Assembly (NCBI RefSeq): GCF_001280125.1
Contig: NZ_LGEG01000227.1
Coordinates: 1 to 56,203, forward strand
DNA: 56,203 nt
From: Streptomyces sp. NRRL F-6492
GTDB lineage: Bacteria; Actinomycetota; Actinomycetes; Streptomycetales; Streptomycetaceae
Reading direction: 5' to 3'
This document shows positions 19,873-27,566 of the stretch, piece by piece. Position numbers and translations under genes: made by a program. Positions within the stretch are counted from its first letter, which is position 1, and each line of letters opens with the position of its first letter. The notes beneath the pieces were generated by a model, which saw nothing but the letters and a program-made list of their open reading frames with translations, made no database searches and was not told the DNA's origin.

Positions 19873-21120
19873 ATGTCAGGACACCCCGGTAATCCAGAGC
19901 CGCTGTCGCCGCGCGCCAAGCTGGCCGTGACGGCGGGCAGGGCCGCGGCCGCGGTGTCGCGGGCGGCGGGTCGCGGAAGCGGATCGGTGATCGGCGGCAA
20001 GGTCGCGCTGAGGCTCGACCCCGACCTCCTCGGGCGCCTCGCCCAGCATCTGGACGTCGTCCTGGTGTCGGCGACCAACGGCAAGACGACGACGACCCGG
20101 CTGATCGCGGAGGCCCTGCGCGCCGCCGGCCCCGTCGTCTCGAACGCGCTCGGCGCGAACATGCCCGCGGGCATCACCTCGGCGCTCGCCGGCGGCTCGG
20201 ACTCCAAGTACGGCGTGATCGAGGTCGACGAGAAGTACCTGGCGGGCGTCGCCCGGGACACCACGCCCAAGGCGATCGCGCTGCTCAACCTCTCCCGCGA
20301 CCAGCTCGACCGCGCCGCCGAGACCCGGATGCTCGCCGAGAAGTGGCGCGAGGGCCTCAACGGCACCAAGGCCGTGGTCATCGCCAACGCCGACGACCCG
20401 CTGATCGTGTGGGCCGCCTCCTCCTCCCCGAACGTGGTGTGGGTCGCCGCGGGCCAGGAGTGGAAGGACGACGCCTGGTCGTGCCCCGCCTGCGGCGGTG
20501 TGATGCAGCGCCCCGGCGACGACTGGTTCTGCGGCGAGTGCGGCTTCCGGCGCCCCGCGCCGAGCTGGGCGCTCAGCGGCGACCACGTGCTCGACCCGCA
20601 CGGTTCGGCCTGGCCGATCCGCCTCCAGCTGCCCGGCCGCGCCAACAAGGCGAACGCCACCAGCTCGGCCGCCGTCGCCGCCGTCTTCGGGGTGCCGCCG
20701 CAGGTGGCCCTGGAGCGCATGTACCAGGTGCAGGCCGTCGCCGGCCGCTACGACGTGGTCTCCTTCCAGAACCGCGACCTGCGTCTGCTCCTGGCGAAGA
20801 ACCCAGCCGGCTGGCTGGAGACGTTCTCCCTCATCGACGGCCCGCCGGCCCCGGTGATCCTCTCCGTCAACGCGCGCGGCGCCGACGGCACGGACACCTC
20901 CTGGCTGTGGGACGTCGACTACGGCCGGCTCGCCGGCCACCCGATCATGGTGATCGGCGACCGCCGGCTCGACCTGGCGGTCCGCCTGGAGGTCGCGGGC
21001 GTGGACTTCCGCGTCTGCGACACCCTCGACGAGGCCGTCACGATGGCCCCGCCCGGGCAGATCGAGCTGATCGCCAACTACACCGCCTTCCAGGACGTCC
21101 GCCGCCGCGTCGGCAACTGA
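19873..21120 (+). CDS. murT: Lipid II isoglutaminyl synthase, MurT subunit
   Basis: A 415-residue Mur-ligase-like protein. The ATP-binding loop is SATNGKTTTT (about 56-65), followed by the central ligase domain. A Cys4 ribbon at about residues 205-225 (CPACGG and CGECGF) and the C-terminal DUF1727 domain complete the MurT architecture. With GatD it amidates the D-Glu of lipid II to D-isoglutamine. AGGAGG lies ten bases before the ATG. gatD follows after 19 bases, so both subunits are made from one transcript. Confidence 0.95.
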   Translation: MSGHPGNPEPLSPRAKLAVTAGRAAAAVSRAAGRGSGSVIGGKVALRLDPDLLGRLAQHLDVVLVSATNGKTTTTRLIAEALRAAGPVVSNALGANMPAGITSALAGGSDSKYGVIEVDEKYLAGVARDTTPKAIALLNLSRDQLDRAAETRMLAEKWREGLNGTKAVVIANADDPLIVWAASSSPNVVWVAAGQEWKDDAWSCPACGGVMQRPGDDWFCGECGFRRPAPSWALSGDHVLDPHGSAWPIRLQLPGRANKANATSSAAVAAVFGVPPQVALERMYQVQAVAGRYDVVSFQNRDLRLLLAKNPAGWLETFSLIDGPPAPVILSVNARGADGTDTSWLWDVDYGRLAGHPIMVIGDRRLDLAVRLEVAGVDFRVCDTLDEAVTMAPPGQIELIANYTAFQDVRRRVGN

Positions 21121-21139
21121 CCCGTAGAGGACATGCAGC

Positions 21140-21868
21140 ATGACTGACAGCAGCCTGCGCCTGGTCTGGGTCTACCCGGACCTGCTCAGCACCTACGGCG
21201 ACCAGGGCAACGTCCTCGTCGTCGAGCGCCGTGCCCTCCAGCGCGGCCTCAGCGTCGAGCGCGTCGACGTCCGCAGCGACCAGCCGGTGCCGACCTCGGG
21301 CGACATCTACCTGATCGGCGGCGGCGAGGACCGTCCGCAGCGGCTCGCGGCCGAGCGGCTGCGGCGGGACGGCGGCCTGAGCCGGGCCGCCTCCAACGGC
21401 GCGATCATCTTCTCGGTCTGCGCCGGCTACCAGATCCTGGGCCACGAGTTCATCAACGACCTCGGCGAGCGCGAGGCCGGCCTCGGGCTCATCGACGTGA
21501 TCTCGACCCGCGGCGAGGGCGAGCGGTGCGTCGGCGACGTCCTCGCGGACATCGACCCGCGCCTGGGCCTGCCCCAGCTGACCGGGTTCGAGAACCACCA
21601 GGGCATCACCCACCTCGGCCCGACGGCCCGGCCGTTCGCCCGGACCGTCCTCGGCAAGGGCAACGGCACCGGCGACGGCACCGAGGGCGCGTACAACGAC
21701 ACCGTCTTCGGCACGTACATGCACGGCCCCGTCATGGCCCGCAACCCGCAGATCGCGGACCTGCTCCTGAAGCTGGCCCTCGACGTGAACGCGCTGCCGC
21801 CGACCGACGACCGCTGGTACGAGGCGCTGCGCGCCGAGCGCATCGCGGCGGCCACGCAGCCCGCCTGA
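21140..21868 (+). CDS. gatD: Lipid II isoglutaminyl synthase, GatD glutaminase subunit
   Basis: A 242-residue class I glutamine amidotransferase. It has LIGGGEDRPQ near the N-terminus, the nucleophile loop FSVCAGYQILG (Cys near 94) and the catalytic His in YMHGPVMARNP near 195. It supplies ammonia to MurT. CobB/CobQ-like folding makes cobyrinate synthetase misannotation common, but adjacency to murT settles the role. AGAGGACA precedes the ATG. Confidence 0.95.
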   Translation: MTDSSLRLVWVYPDLLSTYGDQGNVLVVERRALQRGLSVERVDVRSDQPVPTSGDIYLIGGGEDRPQRLAAERLRRDGGLSRAASNGAIIFSVCAGYQILGHEFINDLGEREAGLGLIDVISTRGEGERCVGDVLADIDPRLGLPQLTGFENHQGITHLGPTARPFARTVLGKGNGTGDGTEGAYNDTVFGTYMHGPVMARNPQIADLLLKLALDVNALPPTDDRWYEALRAERIAAATQPA

Positions 21869-21938
21869 CCCGCCCGCACGGCCCGTCCGCGCCCCTCGTA
21901 CGCACGTACGCTGTCCACGGTGCGGACAACCGGTTCGG

Positions 21939-21970
21939 CCCCGCCACCCCGCGGCGATAGGGTGGCGGGG
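21939..21970 (+). promoter_or_regulatory. 11-bp hairpin overlapping the likely pfkA promoter
   Basis: CCCCGCCACCC (21939-21949) and GGGTGCGGGG-like arm 21960-21970 (GGGTGGCGGGG) pair perfectly around ten bases, so this may terminate murT-gatD. The same segment carries TAGGGT (21958-21963), a good -10, with TTCGGC 18 bases upstream (21934-21939). It could therefore be a terminator, a promoter, or both. Confidence 0.55.
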
Positions 21971-22026
21971 ATCCAGCCGGACGACGTGGTCCGGGAGTCG
22001 GCCCACGTTGCAAAGGTTTTTGGGCT

Positions 22027-23052
22027 ATGCGCATTGGCGTGCTCACCTCCGGCGGAGACTGCCCCGGTCTGAACGCTGTCATCCGGTCCGTCGTGCACCG
22101 TGCCGTGGTGGACCACGGCGACGAGGTCATCGGCTTCCACGACGGGTGGAAGGGCCTCCTGGAGTGCGACTACCGCAAGCTGGACCTGGACGCGGTGGGA
22201 GGCATCCTCGCCCGCGGCGGCACCATCCTCGGCTCCTCGCGGGTCCAGCCCGCGCACCTGGTCGACGGCGTCGAGCGCGCCCGGGGCCACGTCGCGGACC
22301 TCGGACTCGACGCCATCATCCCGATCGGCGGCGAGGGCACCCTGAAGGCGGCGAACCTGCTCTCCGAGGCGGGCCTCCCGATCGTCGGCGTCCCGAAGAC
22401 CATCGACAACGACATCGCCTCCACCGACGTCACCTTCGGCTTCGACACGGCCGTCACCGTGGCCACCGAGGCCCTCGACCGGCTGAAGACGACCGCCGAG
22501 TCCCACCAGCGGGTCCTGGTCGTCGAGGTCATGGGCCGCCACACCGGCTGGATAGCGCTGCACTCCGGCATGGCGGCCGGCGCGCACGCCGTCGTCGTCC
22601 CCGAGCGCCCCTTCGACATGGACGAGCTGACCGCCCGGGTCGGCTCGCGCTTCGCGGACGGCAAGCGGTTCGCGATCGTGGTGGTCGCGGAGGGCGCGAA
22701 GCCGCGCGAGGGCTCGATGGAGTTCAAGACCGCCGGCACCGACATCTACGGCCACGAGCGCTTCACCGGCGTCGCCAACCAGCTCTCCGTGGAGCTGGAG
22801 CGGCGGCTCGGCAAGGAGGCCCGTCCGGTCATCCTCGGCCACGTCCAGCGCGGTGGGACCCCGACCGCGTACGACCGCGTCCTCGCGACCCGCTTCGGCT
22901 GGCACGCGGTGGAGGCGGCGCACCGCGGCGAGTTCGGCATGCTGACCGCGCTGCGCGGCACGGACATCGCGATGGTCCCGCTGGCGCAGGCCGTGGAGAC
23001 CCTCAAGACGGTCCCGGCCGACCGCTACGCCGAGGCGGAGTGCGTGCTCTGA
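22027..23052 (+). CDS. pfkA: 6-phosphofructokinase
   Basis: A 341-residue enzyme that phosphorylates fructose 6-phosphate, the committing step of glycolysis. Motifs are LTSGGDCPGLNAVIR near the N-terminus, IGGEGTLKAA (about 99-108), PKTIDND (about 122-128) and MGRHTGW (about 170-176). The combination of Gly in GGEGT with Lys in PKTIDND is intermediate between classic ATP- and pyrophosphate-dependent enzymes. The phosphoryl donor cannot be fixed from sequence, though close Streptomyces enzymes use ATP. It is monocistronic, with a hairpin on each side. Confidence 0.93.
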   Translation: MRIGVLTSGGDCPGLNAVIRSVVHRAVVDHGDEVIGFHDGWKGLLECDYRKLDLDAVGGILARGGTILGSSRVQPAHLVDGVERARGHVADLGLDAIIPIGGEGTLKAANLLSEAGLPIVGVPKTIDNDIASTDVTFGFDTAVTVATEALDRLKTTAESHQRVLVVEVMGRHTGWIALHSGMAAGAHAVVVPERPFDMDELTARVGSRFADGKRFAIVVVAEGAKPREGSMEFKTAGTDIYGHERFTGVANQLSVELERRLGKEARPVILGHVQRGGTPTAYDRVLATRFGWHAVEAAHRGEFGMLTALRGTDIAMVPLAQAVETLKTVPADRYAEAECVL

Positions 23053-23093
23053 CGGCTCCCGTGCGCGACCGTACGCCTTCCCGCACGTGACAC

Positions 23094-23125
23094 CCGCCCC
23101 CGGTCGTGATCGCGGCCGGGGGCGG
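23094..23125 (+). terminator. 10-bp hairpin terminator after pfkA
   Basis: CCGCCCCCGG (23094-23103) and CCGGGGGCGG (23116-23125) form a perfect stem, followed by TTCTAGTCT. Confidence 0.75.
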
Positions 23126-23176
23126 TTCTAGTCTGGTGCGGACAACAAGCGCGAATCGGGCTCCAGGAGTGTACGG

Positions 23177-24127
23177 ATGGATCACAGCGGGCACGGCATG
23201 ACCACGGACCTGCCGCCGTTCACGCTGGGGCGGGGCCTGGAGTTCTCTCCCGACCTCTTCTTCCTGGTCGGCTGCCTCGCGGCGCTCGGCCTGTACGGGT
23301 GGGGCGTGGCGCGGCTGCGGCGGCGCGGGGACGCGTGGCCGGTGAGCCGGACGGTGTTCTTCGCGGTCGGCGTCCTCACGGTCGCCCTCGTGACGTGCAC
23401 CGGGCTCAACGACTACGGCATGGTCATGTTCAGCGTGCACATGGTGCAGCACATGGTGATCTCCATGCTGTCGCCGATCCTGCTGCTGCTCGGCGCGCCG
23501 GTGACGCTGGCGCTGCGGGCGCTGCCGGTGGCGGGCCGGGGCTCGACCGGGCCGCGCGAGCTGCTCCTGAAGCTGCTGCACAGCCGGTACACGAAGGTGG
23601 TCACGCACCCCGGCTTCACGATCCCGATGTTCATCGCGAGCCTCTACGCGCTGTACTTCACGCCGCTCTTCGACTTCCTGATGGGGTCGAAGCCGGGGCA
23701 CATCGGGATGATGGTCCACTTCCTGATGGTCGGCGTGGTGTTCTTCTGGCCGATCATGGGCGTGGACCCGGGCCCGCACCGGCCGGGGTACGTGATGCGG
23801 ATGCTGGAGCTGTTCGCGGGCATGCCGTTCCACGCCTTCTTCGGCATCGCGCTGATGATGGCCTCGGAGCCGATGGTCCAGGTGTACGCGAACCCGCCGG
23901 CCTCGCTGGGGATCGACGCGCTCGCCGACCAGAACGCGGCGGGCGGCATCGCCTGGGCGTTCAGCGAGATCCCGTCCGTGCTCGTCCTCATCGCCCTCGT
24001 CTACCAGTGGTACCACTCCGAGCAGCGGCAGGCGGTCCGCAAGGACCGGGCGGCCGACCGGGACGGGGACAAGGAGCTGGAGGCGTACAACGCGTACCTG
24101 GCCTCGCTCCGGGCGCGGGGGAACTGA
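23177..24127 (+). CDS. CtaG-type cytochrome c oxidase assembly protein
   Basis: A 316-residue integral membrane protein of the Caa3_CtaG family, with about seven membrane segments. It is rich in Met and His, potential copper ligands: MDHSGHGM at the start, HMVQHMVISM near 90, and HIGMMVHFLMVG in the middle. Such proteins help copper insertion into cytochrome oxidase. CCAGGAG lies upstream of the ATG. No cytochrome genes adjoin it, so it is a stand-alone assembly factor; the copper role is from the family. Confidence 0.85.
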   Translation: MDHSGHGMTTDLPPFTLGRGLEFSPDLFFLVGCLAALGLYGWGVARLRRRGDAWPVSRTVFFAVGVLTVALVTCTGLNDYGMVMFSVHMVQHMVISMLSPILLLLGAPVTLALRALPVAGRGSTGPRELLLKLLHSRYTKVVTHPGFTIPMFIASLYALYFTPLFDFLMGSKPGHIGMMVHFLMVGVVFFWPIMGVDPGPHRPGYVMRMLELFAGMPFHAFFGIALMMASEPMVQVYANPPASLGIDALADQNAAGGIAWAFSEIPSVLVLIALVYQWYHSEQRQAVRKDRAADRDGDKELEAYNAYLASLRARGN

Positions 24128-24301
24128 CCTCCGGAGAGTCGTGGACGGGTCCGGTGCCGGGTGTGGCGCCGGGCCCGTTCCGCGTGGAGGAACCGGTTTC
24201 CGGCGCACGCCGGAGCGTCCGGGGAGTAGCGCGCGCCCCCTCCTCCGGGTCACGATGGTCGGAACGGCTTCCGCGGCCTCGGTCGGGAGGAGGGCGGACT
24301 G

Positions 24302-24553
24302 ATGTCCGGTCCCACGAAGACGATGACGGTGCTCACCTGCGCCGCGCTGGTGCTCACGACGGCGTACACGGTGGCGCTCGGCAGCAGCGGCTGGCTCTGG
24401 TTCGGTCTGCTGGTGCTGATCGTGGTGACGATCGGGGTGGCCGCGTCGGAGAGCGGGGCGGCCTCCGCCGGCCCGCGCCGGCGCCCACCGGAGCGCCCGG
24501 GGCCCTCGGGCCCCACAGGTCCCATGGGTCCCATGGGACCCACCGGTATCTGA
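24302..24553 (+). CDS. Small membrane protein with a collagen-like tail
   Basis: An 83-residue protein with two hydrophobic segments (about 8-26 and 30-46). A basic Pro-rich stretch follows, and the C-terminus is built of five GPX triplets (GPS GPT GPM GPM GPT). GGAGGAGGGC precedes the ATG by a few bases. The DNA under the tail is itself palindromic. No family is recognised; two helices and a short polar tail suggest a small membrane-anchored protein. Codon bias supports it as real. Confidence 0.7.
   Translation: MSGPTKTMTVLTCAALVLTTAYTVALGSSGWLWFGLLVLIVVTIGVAASESGAASAGPRRRPPERPGPSGPTGPMGPMGPTGI
24525..24542. terminator. 18-base perfect palindrome at the end of the small gene
   Basis: The palindrome TGGGTCCCATGGGACCCA lies within the last codons of the small membrane protein, 27 bases before the end of a convergent gene. 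No other hairpin fits in the 15-base gap, so it probably doubles as the terminator. Confidence 0.5.
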
Positions 24554-24568
24554 CCCGCGTGCGTCCCG

Positions 24569-25570
24569 TCAGCGGGGCGCGAGGACGATCCAGACCTGTC
24601 CCGGGGCGAAGGCCAGGGGCTGCCCCTCCGGGGTGGTGAAGGTCGTGCCGGACGCGGTGGAGGGCCGGGACCAGCGGGCCTCGTGGGCGCGCCCGTCGCG
24701 CAGGACGAGCGCGGTGCCCTCGCCGACGGTCTCGGTGTACGGGGAGACCGCGCCGGTCACGTCGCGGAAGTCGGAGGGGCGGACGGTGACGCGCTGGACG
24801 ACGACCGTCTCCGGGGTGAGCGGCCCGGTGTCGGTGGCGCGTGCCTCGCGGCCGTCCATGGCGACCCGCCAGGCGCGGTCGGCGGCGGACCAGGTGAAGG
24901 TGTAGCGGGCCGCCGGGTAGCGGACGGTCGAGGCGGTGGTCGGGGTGCCGTCCGGCGGGGCGGTCCCGAAGCGGAGGCCGATGTCGCGGGCGTCCCCGGC
25001 GTCCGGGGCGGCGGCGAGGGCGCGTGCGGGCCGCAGGTAGAGGTTGTGCGGGGCGGCCCGGTCCGGGGAGCGCAGGAAGGCTTCGGGCGCGGTGCTCTCG
25101 GTGACGGGGTACAGCGGCGCGGCCCGGAGCAGCGGGTTCAGGGCGGACTGCGCCCCGGAGTAGGCGAGGGCCGGCCGGCCGAAGGCGGCGAGCAGGGCGA
25201 TGTCGGACTCGCGGGCGCTGCGGACGGGGCCGACGCGCTCGGGGAGGCGGGAGGAGTAGACGGCCAGGAGCCGGGTGGCGCCGCCCTCGACCTGTTCGAC
25301 GTAGACGAGGTCGGCCGCGCCCAGCCCGGTGTGGGGGCGGGCCGCCGCCGCGTTGTCGATCTTGACGGCGAGGACGGGTCCCGGTTCGGCGGGCAGGCCC
25401 GTGAAGGGCGAGCGGCCGGCCGGGGCCGTGGTGGCGGGGGCCGGGTCCGGCGCGGCCGTGCCGGAGCAGCCGTACAGCCCGGCCGCCGTCAGCGCGCAGA
25501 GGAACGCGGTGAGGATCCGGCCGGGGCGTCTCGTGCCGTGCCCGTTGGTCATGGGGTGCCCGTCGGTCAT
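24569..25570 (-). CDS. DUF3048 (YerB-like) lipoprotein
   Basis: A 333-residue exported protein. The ATG at 25570 (MTDGHPMTNG) is preceded by GGGAGAG seven bases away. A lipoprotein signal ends LTAAGLYGCSG, so Cys 33 or so is lipidated. The mature part carries the YerB pattern: PVLAVKIDNAAAARPHTGL, DLVYVEQVEGGATRLLAVY and GPVRSARESDIALL, with a second domain TYTFTWS/WRVAMDG later. Function of the family is not known. It converges on the small membrane protein and diverges from plsC. Confidence 0.85.
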   Translation of the reverse strand: MTDGHPMTNGHGTRRPGRILTAFLCALTAAGLYGCSGTAAPDPAPATTAPAGRSPFTGLPAEPGPVLAVKIDNAAAARPHTGLGAADLVYVEQVEGGATRLLAVYSSRLPERVGPVRSARESDIALLAAFGRPALAYSGAQSALNPLLRAAPLYPVTESTAPEAFLRSPDRAAPHNLYLRPARALAAAPDAGDARDIGLRFGTAPPDGTPTTASTVRYPAARYTFTWSAADRAWRVAMDGREARATDTGPLTPETVVVQRVTVRPSDFRDVTGAVSPYTETVGEGTALVLRDGRAHEARWSRPSTASGTTFTTPEGQPLAFAPGQVWIVLAPR

Positions 25571-25680
25571 GGTGACGCTCTCCCACCAGTGGACCACGGG
25601 CCCGCGCACGGATACAACGGGCGTGGCGGGAAGACGAACAGCTGACAGACCGACTGTCGGACGGGCGAACGGGGTCGCGA

Positions 25681-26406
25681 GTGTTCTACCAACTGATGAA
25701 GTACGTGCTCCTCGGGCCGCTGCTCAAGCTGCTGTTCCGGCCCCGGATCGAGGGGCTCGACCAGGTCCCGGCGGAGGGGGCCGCGATCGTGGCGGGCAAC
25801 CACCTCTCCTTCTCCGACCACTTCCTGATGCCGGCCGTCCTGGAGCGGCGGATCACCTTCCTCGCGAAGCAGGAGTACTTCACGGGGCCGGGGCTCAAGG
25901 GCCGGCTCACGGCCGCCTTCTTCCGGGCCGCCGGGCAGATCCCGGTGGACCGCTCGGGCAAGGAGGCCGGGCAGGCGGCGATCCGGGAGGGGCTCGGCGT
26001 GCTGGGCCGGGGCGAGCTGCTCGGCATCTATCCGGAGGGGACCCGTTCGCACGACGGGCGGCTCTACAAGGGCAAGGTGGGGGTGGCGGTGATGGCGCTG
26101 CGGGCCGGGGTGCCGGTGGTGCCCTGCGCGATGGTGGGGACCTTCGAGATCCAGCCGCCGGGGCGGGTCGTGCCCCGGATCCGCCGGGTCGCCATCCGGT
26201 TCGGGGAGCCGCTGGACTTCTCCCGGTTCGCCGGGCAGGAGGGCGAGAAGGCGGTGGTCCGCGCGGTCACGGACGAGATCATGTACGAGATCCTGCGCCT
26301 GTCCGGGCAGGAGTACGTGGACGAGTACGCGGCGGTGGTGAAGGCCGCGGAGGCGGAAGGCGCTCCGGATGAGGAGCCGCGGAAGTTCCCCGGCGGGGAA
26401 CGCTGA
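25681..26406 (+). CDS. 1-acyl-sn-glycerol-3-phosphate acyltransferase (PlsC family)
   Basis: A 241-residue membrane-associated acyltransferase that makes phosphatidic acid. It has motif I NHLSFSDH (about 40-47), motif II GLKGRLTAAFFR with PVDRSG, and motif III YPEGTRSHDG near 118-127. The GTG at 25681 gives MFYQLMKYVLLG, with a membrane-binding N-terminus; only a weak ribosome site is visible. ATG 25696 (MKYVLLG) is an alternative. Streptomyces has several PlsC paralogues, so the precise lipid role is open. Confidence 0.9.
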   Translation: MFYQLMKYVLLGPLLKLLFRPRIEGLDQVPAEGAAIVAGNHLSFSDHFLMPAVLERRITFLAKQEYFTGPGLKGRLTAAFFRAAGQIPVDRSGKEAGQAAIREGLGVLGRGELLGIYPEGTRSHDGRLYKGKVGVAVMALRAGVPVVPCAMVGTFEIQPPGRVVPRIRRVAIRFGEPLDFSRFAGQEGEKAVVRAVTDEIMYEILRLSGQEYVDEYAAVVKAAEAEGAPDEEPRKFPGGER

Positions 26407-26470
26407 GGGCGGATCCGCGCACGGCGCAATCCCCTGGTCCGGCGCACCGGACGGCCGTAGCGTCCCGTCC

Positions 26471-27514
26471 ATGACCAAGGGACACGTGTTCGTGCTGGGT
26501 GCGTCGGGACAGGTGGGGCGGGCGACCGTGCGGGCCCTCGCCGCGGACGGCTGGGAGGTGACGGCCGCCTCGCGGGGCGGCGGGAGGGACGACGGGTGGC
26601 CGGAGGGGGTCCGGTCGGTGCGGCTCGACCGGAACGAGGAGGGGGCGCTCGCGGCGGGGATCGGCGACGGCTGCGACGTGCTCGTGGACGTCGTGGCGTA
26701 CGACCGGGGCCACGCCCGGCAGTTGACGGGGCTCGCGGACCGGATCGGTTCGGCGGTGGTGGTGTCGAGCGGCGCCGTCTACGAGGACGACCGGGGGCGC
26801 AGCTTCGACACCCAGGACGAGCCGGACGGCTTCCCCGCCTATCCGGTGCCGATCCCCGAGGAGTGGCCGACGGTCGCGCCGGGCGAGGACACGTACGGCA
26901 CGCGGAAGATCGCCCTGGAGCGGGAGTTGCTGGCGGCGGGCGGGGCGCTGCCGACGACGCTGCTGCGGGCGGGCGCGATCCACGGGCCGTACTCCGCGGG
27001 GCCGCGCGAGCTGTGGTTCGTGAAGCGGGCGCTCGACGGGCGGCCGGTGCGCGTCCTCGCGTACGGCGGGAGGTCGCGGTTCCACCCGGCGCACGTGGAC
27101 AACCTGGCGGAGCTGGTCCGCCTCGCGGCGGCGAAGCCGGGGAGCCGGGTGCTCAACGGCGCCGATCCGCAGGCGCCGACGGTGGCGGAGATCGGGGCCG
27201 CGGTCGACGCGGTCCTGGGCGTGGAGAGCGAGCGGGTGCTGATCGAGGGGGCGCCGGAGGGCCCCGGGGGCCTGGTGGGGCTCACGCCGTGGACGTCGGA
27301 GCATCCGATCGTCTACGACATGGCGGCGGCGGAGCGGGAGTTGGGGTACCGGCCGGTGGTGTCGTACGCCGACTCGCTGCCGGGGACGGTGGAGTGGCTG
27401 GCCGGGCGGGTGGCGGGGCGGGAGTGGCGGGAGGCGTTCCCGGGCCTCGCGAAGTACGGGGTGGACTGGTTCGACTACGCGGCGGAGGACGCCTGGCTCG
27501 CGGCGCGCGGGTGA
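26471..27514 (+). CDS. NAD-dependent epimerase/dehydratase family protein
   Basis: A 347-residue extended short-chain dehydrogenase. The dinucleotide motif is VLGASGQVGRATV (about 7-19). A catalytic-type YGTRKIALE (Tyr and Lys four apart, about 144-152) and an RAGAIHGPYS segment typical of NAD-dependent epimerases follow. The ATG at 26471 fits the Rossmann start. Substrate unknown; nearby genes give no pathway. A perfect hairpin follows the stop by two bases. Confidence 0.85.
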   Translation: MTKGHVFVLGASGQVGRATVRALAADGWEVTAASRGGGRDDGWPEGVRSVRLDRNEEGALAAGIGDGCDVLVDVVAYDRGHARQLTGLADRIGSAVVVSSGAVYEDDRGRSFDTQDEPDGFPAYPVPIPEEWPTVAPGEDTYGTRKIALERELLAAGGALPTTLLRAGAIHGPYSAGPRELWFVKRALDGRPVRVLAYGGRSRFHPAHVDNLAELVRLAAAKPGSRVLNGADPQAPTVAEIGAAVDAVLGVESERVLIEGAPEGPGGLVGLTPWTSEHPIVYDMAAAERELGYRPVVSYADSLPGTVEWLAGRVAGREWREAFPGLAKYGVDWFDYAAEDAWLAARG

Positions 27515-27515
27515 C

Positions 27516-27556
27516 GCGGGGGTGGAGGGAGGGACGCTCCCTCCCTCCACCCCCGC
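27516..27556. terminator. Bidirectional 19-bp perfect hairpin
   Basis: Arms 27516-27534 and 27538-27556 pair perfectly with a three-base CGC loop, between the convergent epimerase and aminopeptidase genes. It is the strongest hairpin of the window. Confidence 0.9.
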
Positions 27557-27566
27557 GCCGGTGCCG

